Shown here one piece after another: positions 39,238 through 51,286 of a stretch of 64,000 bases of DNA. Under the pieces are notes generated by a model that had not been told where the DNA came from, made no database searches, and worked only from the letters and a program-made list of their open reading frames with translations. How positions within the stretch are numbered: the first letter of the stretch is position 1; the number at the start of each line of letters is the position of its first letter. A program made the translations under genes and the position numbers. The stretch is taken from assembly GCF_014805625.2 (NCBI RefSeq), contig NW_023998415.1:34004543-34068542 (forward strand), in the 5' to 3' direction. This DNA is from Glossina fuscipes (taxonomy: Eukaryota > Arthropoda > Insecta > Diptera > Glossinidae).

Positions 39238-39370
39238 CACTGTACAATGCTTGGATTCTAAATCGTATAGAAGAAGATGATGATATTCCTTTCAAAGACA
39301 TTCTCAACACTGAGCCTCTTTTTCTCGCAGTGCCTTCAGTAATAACCACAATCAGGAATTCGAAAATTTA
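39238..39370 (+). mobile_element. Possible piggyBac-like transposase remnant
   Basis: The plus-strand frame reads LYNAWILNRIEEDDDIPFKD then ILNTEPLFLAV. This resembles the 'vvNAWiLYrr......pfkeFl..l' segment of DDE_Tnp_1_7 (piggyBac) transposases. It is bounded by stops, and no catalytic aspartates were seen upstream. Confidence 0.3.
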
Positions 39371-41894
39371 ACCGAGAAATAATCCTTGCATAATATATAT
39401 GGAGCTTAAGTCATTTCAGTTTTAAGATACCATTAAGCCTTAAGTAATGTTATCATAAGTGGCCAGTTGTAAAGTGGGAGGTGAAATAATGTGACTATCG
39501 TTATGTTCTAGTAAGAAAATCAATAAAAATAAATGTAAATAGCTATAACATAAACAGTATATTTCCATATCTCAATATCATGTATTAAAGAAGACTTCCA
39601 TCATATCTTCCATCCGCAGTCTGTACTTATCCGTCGTGATAATGAAAGGGAAGGGAATCAATCCTAAAATGATGACTTTTGAAAATAGTCAGCCATAATT
39701 GACTACAAATCGAGTTTTTAAAAAAGTGTCTCATGTGCGTGTGGGCGTGGCACGTTCAAAGCAAACGCTTTAGTTGCAGTTGACGAGACGATGAATCGTT
39801 AGTTTTCGTATTTGCTAAAAAGTTTCTTAAAGCCGTTGCGAGGGACGCGCGCATAAAAAATTTGGACATTGCCGGCCCAGTTTGTTCGACTTTTAAAAAA
39901 AAATCTTCTATAGCGTTCCACTTCTTAATGACAAGGGTAAGGTATCAGTTAGTTCGGAGCGCAAACGTCAAAAGTGGGTACGATTTTCATAGCACAAAAA
40001 AAAAAAAAAAAAAAAAAAAACAATAAAGAAGTGATTACTCTACGTATCGGCCACGTAATAGCAAACGAGTAAACAAATTATTTTAGTATGCACAATACGG
40101 ATCTAAAAATAGTGAACTGTGTCACGTGAAGTTCTTTCAGATATCAAAATACAACAAATGGCGTACAAACATGCAGAAAATCAACCTGAGTGCTGGCAAG
40201 TAGGATGGGCATCAGCCGATACAAGGGAGGTTAATGTATCGCCCATAATAAGGCATAGTTTGTTCACAATATCAAAACCGATGCTGTCGGTTAGTGTAGC
40301 TGCTTCAGTGTGCATCAATGGCGATTTCCAAAGTACACTTACCGATATTTATTAAAAATTGCTTAAGGATTGAATGCAAGCAATGAAGGATGTCTTTGTG
40401 TCGAATGTGCCCAGGGTATCTGTAGAATTCGATTTACACAACTAAGCTACCATCAACGAACACATGAAAACTTCACCTTCTTTAGACGACTGTTAACAGC
40501 ACACCATTACAACCAAGGTAATGTATTTTGTCGGCCCTTGAGGGCCGAACACTTGATTGTCGTAAGGCATGAACGTGAAATTCCGCGTATTAAGTTTACC
40601 GGAAAAAAGAAAATACAGGTAATCAATGATATATACGCATATATATTGTATAGAAGAAAAGTGCCTGCAATAATTATATGTAAAAAAGGTAGAAATTGAA
40701 AATCAGAGCCAAGAAGTGATAAATTAACTGAGATGAGATAATTACTTAGTCTTAGAATATTTGCTCAAGAGAAGAGCATCTTGCTTTTAATGGACATACA
40801 TACATATACTATGAAATTGTTGCGATATATATGTAGAAGCATAGAATAATCAAGTAAATCTGCTGTAATGAGAAATGGTTGCCTTATAAGTAAATCAAAT
40901 GCATTTCAAAGATATTAATTTAGCACCCTTAACTGCTAGAGAAGATTACGCAATATATTTTCTATACGATGGAAAACAAAAATATGAATAAAAAAAAAAA
41001 GAAAAGGAAGAAAGCGAGAGAACATTTTTTCTTTAATCGCAATAAAAAATACCTCTTATACGTTTATCATCCATAATAAGAGGAATTGAATAAAGTAAAA
41101 ACCAGAGAAGAGAGGAATGACTTAAATGACATTATCCTTAGCGATTCTTGTCTCTTCTTTAAAATTTTTTTTTTTTTTTTGTTTTTGTTTTTATTTCTGT
41201 TTTTTTTTTTTTTTTTTCCTATTTTAGTATTTAACATTGCCAAGATAATAAGGGGGGAAAATCTAATGGAGACAAAAAGAGTGACATTTACTTCAGCTAC
41301 CATCATATGATAAAAGTTAAAGTTGCTGACTATGCCACCGAACATAACGTTGTTGTTGTTGTTGCTGTTGCTGTTAAAGAATAATGACGGCTGCGATGAT
41401 CATGATGATGAAAATGACGATGAATATTATGATGATTATGATTATAATTTTGAAATTGCAAACATGTCACATGACTTGGTTCGATTTCTGATATGTATCC
41501 ACTTCCTTTCATCATCATCGTCATTATGAGTATCATTATTATCATCGCCATAATCAACCATCAGCAACTTCATTGTATGTGCATCATTTAATCGCATAAG
41601 TGTCACTTCACAAAGAGGCAACATTATATACACACACAAACATATCTCTTAAATATATATATATATATATGCATACTTAGTAGGCACCCATTTATACATA
41701 AACATGTACGTACATTATGTATTATATAAGCACCAATTTTAACTGCCTGCTCTATTCTACATAAGAATACATGCATAGACGACTCGTATGAAATGTTTTT
41801 AGTGCATGAAATATATTAAAAAAGAAAAAGAATTAAAAAAAAAAAAAGAGAAGAAAAACACGTCAAAAATTATATACGACTGTGATAGAATCTT

Positions 41895-41967
41895 TTATAC
41901 ATACATACACATACACAAACACACACACACATATATATATATATACACACACATACACACACACATA

Positions 41968-41999
<32 letters not shown>

Positions 42000-42000
42000 C
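41895..42000. repeat. Compound CA/TA microsatellite
   Basis: Alternating (CA)n and (TA)n blocks with ACAT interruptions. Confidence 0.85.
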
Positions 42001-42069
42001 ACGTACAGCTTTATCCTAACAAAGATTAGGAAGATGAGAAACGAAAAATTAAATTCCCATTGTTCTCTA

Positions 42070-42441
42070 TAATATCAGTTGGGCGTGGTACGTGCGAATG
42101 AGTAATCGAATAGGAAAAACATTCAGAAATTCAGCTCTTGTGCGCGTCCTTTGACAATTTCTGTGATCATTCTGCTTGGATACGATGACTTTCAGGGTTT
42201 TTGAGTAAATTTAGATGCGGCCCCCTATTATTACTTTTGCGCCCAGAAGAACGATTACCACCGACATTTTGAACACGAAAAGACGGAGAGATGAAAAGAT
42301 GGATATATTTAAATCGATTTGGAATTTGATGCCGTTCATGCGTACGCATATGTGCACTTTATGGGATTCGTGGAACTTGCTCGCGGCTGTTGCAAACGTT
42401 TTGACAAAATAAATATACCATTACTGTTAGGTGACGAGTAT
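42070..42441 (+). repeat. Dispersed repeat family 1, copy d
   Basis: Starts near GGGCGTGGTACGTGCG and ends ATTACTGTTAGGTGACGAG-TATAAAAA. A degraded 'GAAAAGACGGAGAG' replaces the usual GACAGACGGACA block. Confidence 0.5.
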
Positions 42442-42603
42442 AAAAAATTGACTCCATTTATTCATTATATTGTAGTTTGCATGCAAATAAGCATGAATTC
42501 GCATAAAGTTTTGTTAAAGTGTCAACTGTGTGCAGTCATAATTTGTTGATCGATAAGCAGTTTTGTAGATGAATTTTTTAAATGAAATTTTTTGACATCA
42601 GCG

Positions 42604-42606
<3 letters not shown>

Positions 42607-42641
<35 letters not shown>
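42607..42641. repeat. Long T homopolymer
   Basis: About 35 consecutive T residues; length is unreliable in any assembly. Confidence 0.9.
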
Positions 42642-42643
<2 letters not shown>

Positions 42644-43875
42644 ATAAATGTGCAATATTTTTTTTATTTAAAAAAAAATTATGACATGTAAATATAGACA
42701 TATATATATATATATATAGAAATGCATTACATACGCTTGCATATACGTATATAAGGAATAGTGTTTTTGGCAATGCAAAATAAAGAGAAAATAAAGGAAG
42801 AATAATAATTAAAAAAAGTTGCTCTTTGTTTGAGATTAACAAGCTATTCTCAGCGATTTTATAAAAATAGTACGCGATATTGCTATTAACAGTTTTGCTG
42901 AAATATATGCCTGCATACATTAACAATTACCACCTGTACGCCCGCCAGGATTATTATACGAGTATTTAGTAAATGCAATTATATGTCGATTTCAAATAAA
43001 ACGTAAATAAATGTAAGCCGTAATGCGAAAGTTGGCGGATATTATGCATTTTTGATCATTTTATAATGGATTTTTAGAAAAACACATTGAACGAATTGAA
43101 GCCTGAATATATGATTTCGTATTTTATTACATCACGTAAATAAGATCCATCATCATGATGTAGCACATGGATTTATCAAACTGACTGGTCGAAAAAGTAT
43201 TGCACGAATAATTGAGTGATTAGTTAATCGGGTTTGATTCTATTATTTCCTTCACATACACACAAAAAAAAAAAAAAAAAAAAAAAAAAACCATAAAATA
43301 AAGTAAAATTTTAATATTATTTGATAAATAACTTTTTATAAAATAAAAACAAAAATATTTTTATTACAATTCAATTAAATCCTATATATTATTTGTCAAA
43401 ACAGTCATATAGCCCTTAGGAACCTCCCATTTCGCCAGATTCATTCAATACTCACAGGGCAACGTTTGTAAGAATGCTACGCCATTGCTAAGGGCATTAC
43501 AAGAAGTTACACTTCATCTATACATTTACAAGTGGAAGCAGTTTCTTTGCAGCAAAATTTTGAGAAAAATTCATTTTGAAAATGTAGGCAAAAATATAGA
43601 TTATGAATATCGATTCTCGATTATATAATACATATGTCTCTATATGCAATACATATAATTTTTTTTCTGAGCATTTGTTTCAACTAAAATATTCCAATTT
43701 TTTTAATTTACGATTTCCAATGAGTTATGTAAGAAATGAACGATTGCAACATTAAAACGATCATAGCACATTCAGAAACACGTGCTCCTCATATTCTCAT
43801 ATTCTCTTCGTTTTGCATTTTTTAGTAAAGCAATTTGACTTAATTTCATATAATATGATTATAACAAGTGAAAAC

Positions 43876-44180
43876 ACTATAGTGGGATACGGGCCACCAT
43901 TAATTACCCTACACCGATTCGTTTGCTATGGATATTCATGTAACGATCTCATAAGATACAGTCTTATAGGTGTAGAGCGGTCGAAAATGTGGGCCGATTC
44001 GAATTTTTTTTCAAAGCCGTTCGTTCTCGGACCAAAATATGTCGTCAAAACATTTCAAAATTTGCGATCTGTACGTTGAACAAAAAAAAAAAAATAAGAA
44101 AGACAGACAGATACATGTACGCAGAAAAGGCCAGGCAAGCTTAAAAGTGAGTCTATTCTACATTCTTCTGAGTGTAGGAT
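43876..44180. repeat. Dispersed repeat family 2, copy b
   Basis: Ordered blocks are shared with 14085-14290: ACCCTAC, GTCTTATAGGTGTAG, GGCCGATTCGAAT, TCGGACCAAAATAT, GCGATCTGTACGTTGAAC and a trailing CAGGCAAGCTTA. Confidence 0.5.
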
Positions 44181-45589
44181 ACATCCACAAACACTAAATG
44201 TTGTACCCTTGCATCACGAGTGGTGCAGACTGCTAGCTAGCCAATAGTAGCAATGAAGGCTTTAATTCTCCAACGGATTAGCTTTTTTTTTTTTTATTAT
44301 TATTTACGTTTACAGTTCACAGTAAGAAATGAATTAAATTGGACTTAAGCTGAAGAATTTAATATTGATCATTAAGTGCAAGATCCGAGAACGAACGTTC
44401 ATTTCTTCGATATAATAATCTCACATCGTCTTATCATATAGTACGAATATGTCGTACATATATCACGATTGATTGCACTTTTACTTTGACATGATTCGAC
44501 AGCATTTTGTAGATATTTTCACACACTATCTTATTTACATATAGATGTTTTTTTAATTAAAGTCGAAAATTTCATCCAACTGACTTGAGAAAGATTTTTT
44601 TAAGAAAATATCTAAACTTCTATTTCAAGTTTTTTTTTCTGCCTTTTACCCACAGGCCGCAGATATTGATTGAGATATTTTGATAAAATATCGTGCACTG
44701 AGCTGCTTTGACCGAAGGACGATCGCTATTGAAAGTTGTTGGGATCGGACCACTCATACGATCGCTATTTCCCATATGACGCTTTATTTTGAAAAATCAT
44801 TATGTGAATAAGTTTAGGTTGAAGTAGGGCATTTAATAGTACGCCGTGGCCCAATGTAATGTTTGTTCTTGCTATAAAAGGGAAAGAAACAAGTAAGAAA
44901 GTTATATTCGGCTGGAAACGAATCCCGTATCGTTGGCGGCCCATGCTTTTAGTTATTGCCTTCGCTCTTTACTTCACTCAAACGCATTGTTAAGAAAAAT
45001 TAATCTATCATGTCGTGACGTCAACCTTAAATAATTTAGAATTAACACACTTAGCCTTTCGTATTCCATTCTCCAATCCCTTTTATTTAAAACTCGTTTG
45101 GGCGGTATTTAAAAAAAAACACTTATCCTTCATGTCCTTATGTCCTTACGTTCACAACTTAATTTTTCGCCTTTTACTCTTCAAGCCGCTTTATATGATA
45201 CCCATATCGCCGGTCTTATTAAGAATAAACTAATCCACCAAATCGTGAGGTCCAACATATTCATTTTAGAATGAACGCGTTTTTAAGTAGATAAATGAAA
45301 AATGTACAAATTACAAAAAACACTCGATCTTATTCATCATATGATTAATAAGCATAAGACATCAAAAAAGTGAAAAATAAGAAAAATTTAATCACCAGTA
45401 GCTTGGTGTTCGTGTTTCCTCCATTTTTGCGCCTAAATAATAAAGTTTTTCGCAAAGTAAATGTGGACAATTCCAACTTTCTATCTTTCATAATTCGTGA
45501 GCGAAATGAGCAAAAAGCCAAAAACTTTTGTTTCGAAAAACAGAGTTGCATTCAGTTTGCATTTCACTGCCGGGTTATTCTCTCACTTC

Positions 45590-45786
45590 GTTTGGCCCGT
45601 TGTCGATATGTTAATTTTTTTGCGAACCGGGAGAGTGTCAATAACAAAAATTACATAGCCAAACAGACACACCGACGCACAGAGATACATATACATATTT
45701 ATAGGGTTTGAAGTTTCGTTTTGGATGTTGCAAACAAATGTGACAAAACGTGTATACCTCACATGCATCAGTGTTAGGTATAAAAA
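45590..45786 (+). repeat. Dispersed repeat family 1, copy e (truncated)
   Basis: The right end reads TGCATCAGTGTTAGGTATAAA; a CAAACAGACACACCGACGCA block and 'gtttgaagtttcgttttgga' precede it. Confidence 0.4.
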
Positions 45787-46303
45787 TGTTATCAGTATCT
45801 TGCTAACGGGGTACGGTGAGCTAAATTTGACTTGATTGAATATAGTTTTGTTATTATGATTCTGATTATGATAGACGATAAACGAAAAGATTGCTCTCTA
45901 CGTATATTGATCGAGGGTGTATATCTGCTGTTCAGAGTCTAAGACATATTTTGCACAAATGCTTGCCCTATCCAACTAACAAGTTTTGTGGTGAGTGCAA
46001 AAGTGGAAAAAAAAAAAAAATGAATTGATTTTTATGAAAAGCTTTACGTTTAAAAAGTTGTTCAAGGAAAGCATTATCAGCTTAAAATTAGTGACATTTT
46101 TTCAAATTGTAGTTTTTATGCTCTTCGCTTTGTGAGATTGATTGTTCTGCGATTAATGCGATTATACTTAAAGAAATTCTTTTCATTTTCCAACAAGCGA
46201 TTTAAGCGATTTCTACGAATTTTACAAAATTCATATAATCGCATCTATCATTTCTTCGTTTTTTCATCTTTGCCTTATATTAATCCATATATATACAGCG
46301 ATG

Positions 46304-46337
<34 letters not shown>

Positions 46338-47092
46338 CTCATCGCTCATGAGCATATCTTGGGTATCTTTTATATGTCGCATTAATCGTTATATATATAT
46401 ATATATATATTTTTTTTTTTTTTGAAACGAAATGAATCAATTTCGATTCACTTCTAGTACGTATTATAAGAGCATGTGTACATGCGTTACCGGGCGATAA
46501 AACTTTACTCGCACCGTGACCGCAATCTTAGTTTTTCATTTTTAGGAATTTTTTCATTTTTTATTGAATATTTTTCTTGGAATAAGACTATAAGCATTTA
46601 ATTTAGGTAGTTGTGCTATTGACTTCCATAGCCATGGTTATACAATGCATTTATATATTTCGACAAAACAACGTTTTTTCGTTTCGTTCATAAAAAATGC
46701 TATAAGAAGAAGAAAAAAGAAATCCTAAAGTAAGTGAAAAGTAACATTGCTTTTTGTCTGCTGATAAATTAAATGAACTGTAACGTTGAAAGTAATTTCC
46801 AAATAAGAAGAAACATTTCATGCACATTGAAACGAATCGGGTACACCCAGTCCAAATATAATAGTTTGCCTTAATAAGAGATATTGTTTTTAAGCAATTT
46901 CATAAAAGAGTTATTCGAAAATACATATACGCAAAATTGTTGGGTTTTGCGCTTGGATAGATAAGAGCCTTCTAATTAACACACGTTCTCTTCGAAATGT
47001 AGCGTTGTTTGTTTGCCCTTGTATCTTGAATTTTGGAAGAATTTCAAACAAAAACAAATAAGAAAATTATATCCGGATGTGATCGAATCTTT

Positions 47093-47811
47093 CATACCCG
47101 AACCGTTAGAAAATAAGAAAATAATTAAATTTTCATACACTTTAATATGATTTTGTTTTAATTTTCAGTGTAGAACTTTAAAGCGTGGCCGCGGGAAAAT
47201 TTGAGTTTGCAAATTTTTATCGTTAACGGAAGAACGTTTACCACGAGATAATACATAGTCGCGCAAGACGGACAGCTGGGCAGGAGAACGGTCGAACATG
47301 CTTTGGTGTACATTTGAGGCGAATTTAAAAGCTGGCTTTGATGGGATTTTTTAAGGCTTTTTGGTTCTATGCTATTAAAAAAGAAAAAATTAGATATTGA
47401 TACACTATAATATTCGGAAAGCGTGTCCGATTTGCCTATAGAATATACGGTCACATTTATATCTAGTTATGTGCTATAGGATGAGCGAAAAACTAATTTT
47501 AACTAATTTCATCTTTCGAAGAATGAAGGTGTCCTCACTTTAGGTGATGCCGTAGGCGTGTCCTTCAATTAATTTAGCCCATTTTCAATACCAACTAACT
47601 TTCAATGTTTCTGCCAATTTTGAAATCGACAGCTTCGTGTTTGCTGCCAGGAGAATGTTTACAACAGACACTATACACAACGGGCAGACGGACACATGCT
47701 TAAATCCATTCGCGAATTGACTTTGTGAGGGATCTCTGAAATTTCCTTCTGAGTGTTGCAAAAAATTTTTCACTAAATGAATATACCTTGCATCCTCCGG
47801 TGATGGGTATG
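47093..47811 (+). repeat. Dispersed repeat family 1, copy f, with TIR-like ends
   Basis: Begins CATACCCGAACCGTTAG and ends CATCCTCCGGTGATGGGTATG, an imperfect inverted pair. It is flanked by similar AT-rich sequence and contains two GGACAG/GGCAGACGGACA blocks. This is the most complete family-1 copy besides copy a. Confidence 0.6.
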
Positions 47812-47931
47812 AAAATAGGCAAATTCTATATGTATTTGATCAGTAACTTAACAGACGTGAGCATGTATTTTTATATATATATATATAAATTTTTAGTGGT
47901 ATCCTAGATTTGCCCTGAAAGAGTAGGCGTG

Positions 47932-47965
<34 letters not shown>

Positions 47966-48170
47966 CTTATTTAGAACGTTACAAATTAAATGAAAGACTT
48001 GTTATAATCGCTGATTATGGAAAAATGAATGAAACATTTACGATATGTATATATGAATATATTCCATTTTGTAGCCTTTATATTCCTCAAGTTCAAAATG
48101 AGACTTGTGTGTGCACATTTATGTGCATGGATATGAAAGGAACTCTTCAAGAGTGTAATACGAAACACAA

Positions 48171-48208
<38 letters not shown>

Positions 48209-48345
48209 GCAAGAAATAAAATAGATTTTCAAGTAAATCTTAAGCTTTTTAACAAATGAAAATGAAATTGAAGAGAAATTCAATTGGAAAATAAAATTAC
48301 GCACAAACAAACACACTATATACATTCGTACATAAAGATACAACA

Positions 48346-48399
<54 letters not shown>

Positions 48400-48902
48400 T
48401 ATAATGAAAAACATTTACTTGTACTGTGTTGCGTTTGTACGTATAAAAACTTAAATATGTAAGTGTGCATGATGTGTAAACGTGTGCGCCCGTATAGATG
48501 TAAAAGCGAATTTGTTTACTATTAAATCGAGTGGAAATTTTGTTGCGAAAAATTGTATAGGTAAACGTTTCTCTAACTGTAAATTACATATGCACGTAGT
48601 TGTATTTATAAAGTGTATAAGTGTTTGCGCATCTGGATCCTTTACTTTATGCATACTCGCGTTTATTTGTGTCTGCATATATACATCTATACATATATGA
48701 GTTTATGTTTTTGTCGGATTATGTTTTCTTAAACTTACGTGGCAGCTTACAACTATAACATTAGCAGCACTACCACCTTCATATAGACATGTAAACTTAA
48801 CTCACTATTGACGGATATGCTAAATATTATAAATGCATGAACTAGAAAAGTAACATTGCATATGATGTTCAAATCTTTCATGTTTTCGTTTGAAACAAAC
48901 AA

Positions 48903-48962
48903 AAAGAGAGAGACAGATAGAGAGAGAAAGAGAGAGAAAGAGAGAGAAAGAGAGAGAAAGAG
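48903..48962. repeat. GAGAGAAA octanucleotide repeat
   Basis: Four to five near-perfect GAGAGAAA units sit within a purine-only run on the plus strand. Confidence 0.9.
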
Positions 48963-49840
48963 TAAAAAAGCTTGAATAATATTTAATTAATTTACATTTT
49001 TTCGATACCGGAATGTTAATGTTTTTCAACAATAGGCAAACAACTAATTAGAGGCAAACAAAGAAGTTTTGTATGTTGTAACAGCTACATGCTACATCGC
49101 ACGAGCGACGCCATTGTAAAGTAAAATTTGATCGATAATATTGCATGCTTGCTTGGGCTTATTCCAGCTCAAAGATGTAACTCAAACGAAATTTTAATTC
49201 ATATGAATTTCGAAATTTTTCCATTAATCAATCATCTTATGTTGTTTTCATAGAGCAAGTTTATTCAGGGCGCGTTACATATAAGTAGTAAGTGATCAAG
49301 CCAATCGATATCAAAAGTTGCTCTCACTGACATATCTCAACAAAATATTATTTCGTCTATTAGTCGAAATATGTTTTTCATATTCTTCAATATAATCTCG
49401 CATAAAATGAATACACATTTATTAGTGATTCTATTATTAATTTATTATACTTCCTAGCAATCTTCATGAAAGCCTTTCATTTAAGAAGAAACGTTTAATT
49501 CGCAGGAATTTTTTCTTCTTAATGAAAATTATGTTAAAGGAAAGGTAATAGGGTTGACAGTTTGTGTAACCCTATAAGAGTATATTGGTTGTGTTGAACA
49601 ATATTTAGCTCTAACGCATACGCTGAAAATGGTTTCGGAAAAACTTTATTTAAATAAAAAAAAAAAAAAAAAAAAAAAAACAACATTAATTGCTCTCTGT
49701 ATGAATGAGATCTAGTCTATCTAGCGCCTAATAAGAGGCCGGGGACAAGGACTCGTTTGTTAAACAGAAAAGTCTAAAATTGAATGCTCTTTGCTGTATG
49801 TACGCACACATGCACAATCATACATAGATATACATACATA

Positions 49841-49881
<41 letters not shown>

Positions 49882-50224
49882 GAAGATGTAGATAATGTAT
49901 ATGTGCGTATATGTATTCATAAATGTAAACATAATTAGATTTCATAATTAAGCTCAAACTATAATTGTAATCATTGCATAAATTTAATGCTTTGTTGAAA
50001 TAATTAACTTTTGCAAATGAATTATGCGCAACATGTCTCATACTTACGTATACATAAATGTTTTAAATATTTTTTGTGCATATTTTTGTTTATTTGTTTT
50101 TCATTAAAATTTTAAATTAATTATGTATTCACTCGCTGCCTTATTTTTCTGTAACATAAACATATAATATATGAATGTGTGTATATCTACCGCATGATGA
50201 CTTTTTGTAATTGGCTAATTTAAT

Positions 50225-50270
50225 CGTTCTGGTCAATATACTCACCTGAAAATATAGAAAATAAAATAAA
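50225..50270 (-). promoter_or_regulatory. Candidate recursive (ratchet) splice site, junction 50246|50245
   Basis: The minus strand reads TATTTTCTATATTTTCAG|GTGAGTAT: a pyrimidine-rich acceptor ending in CAG abuts a near-consensus donor with no exon between. This is the defining layout of zero-nucleotide recursive splice points known from long Drosophila introns (Ubx, kuz and others). It sits about 13.7 kb into the 43.7-kb intron of this minus-strand gene, on the correct strand. A second GT (TGCG|GTAGAT at about 50195) follows about 50 nt downstream and could define the transient exon such sites often use. No RNA evidence was available. Confidence 0.6.
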
Positions 50271-50326
50271 AACAATTTTATTGTTTTTTTTTTTTTTTCA
50301 TTTTCTCGTTTTAAATTAAGAAAAAC

Positions 50327-50357
<31 letters not shown>

Positions 50358-50723
50358 AAATAAATAAAAATATAATTACATAATATATTTACGTGATATA
50401 TGGAAAATGATTTAAAATCTAATTTTTCATAATTTTAACTGTGTTAAAGAAATGCATCAATATTTTACTTTATTTCATTTTTTTTTTTTTTAATTTATTA
50501 GCTCTTAATGGTCTCTCGCTACACACATAACAGTATGCTTTTAAAATTATTTATATATATATATATATATATGTATGTATGATATGTAAATTTGAACGAA
50601 AACACCAATAAATTGTTAATGAGCTTAAATGCAAGAGCAAGGTCGATGCTAAATATATACATCATATATTATCACCTCTAGGCTAGTTTATATACGTATA
50701 TGTAAATATTGCATTTTATGTAG

Positions 50724-51208
50724 TTTGTTCGAAAAGTTTCCGAGCTAAACATGAAAATGGCAAAAGTTATGGAATTTAATTGTCCTTGCGCTGATAAGTA
50801 CATATTCAACAAAATTTCATCATATTTTGGACGCGCTGTTCATCTTTAGCAATTGTTTAGATGAGTGAAAGTAAATGTGTTTGCGTGAGAATAACAAGAT
50901 AAGGAATGAATCACGCAATCACTTTTGCTTACAGTTGAACAAAAACATCGAACTACATGAGCTACCATATTCTCCTAATCTGTTAATAAAAATCTCTTGT
51001 AGAGCCTTCAGAGCAAAATGTTTAGGTTAAATGGTGAAATTGTTATGAAAACTGAACAATATATTTTTCAGAATTTTGATGGTAACGGTAACGATATGTT
51101 AGAGAATCGTCGAACAGACCTCTCTTGAAACAGCTTATTCGAATTGTACAAAGAAGATATAATTTATTTCTCCTTTAGGTCGGAAACTTTTCAGGAAACT
51201 CTCGTATA
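50724..51208 (+). mobile_element. Internally deleted mariner-like element with both terminal repeats
   Basis: The left end TAGTTTGTTCGAAAAGTTTC and right end (reverse complement) AGTTTCCTGAAAAGTTTCCG pair as about 27-bp inverted repeats sharing GAAAAGTTTCCGA. About 430 bp between them retain a broken plus-strand transposase tail: ELHELPYSPNLL ('PHPPYSPDLAP', the third-aspartate block). The final part is too degraded to quote. It is nonautonomous and MITE-sized. Confidence 0.6.
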
Positions 51209-51233
51209 CATGTGCAGATGCGCATAAATATTT

Positions 51234-51237
<4 letters not shown>

Positions 51238-51286
<49 letters not shown>
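51238..51286. repeat. TA microsatellite
   Basis: About 24 TA units. Confidence 0.9.

Noticed and set aside
40119..40699. Two plus-strand frames of 78 and 109 codons
   Set aside because: The frames differ, with no shared splice sites and no recognised motifs. They are possibly a very old element but not supportable.
43471..43502. 32-nt block between acceptor AATGCCCTTAG and donor CCCT|GTGAGTAT
   Set aside because: It is too short, would shift the frame between its neighbours, and has no second line of support.
48739..48800. Possible exon (CLYEGGSAANVIVVSCH) before donor CCAC|GTAAGT
   Set aside because: Only the phase-0 frame is open, which matches neither neighbour, and no convincing acceptor is present.
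48178..48962. CRISPR-like regular repeats
   Set aside because: The repeats are simple di-, tetra- and octanucleotide microsatellites without spacers, in a eukaryotic intron.
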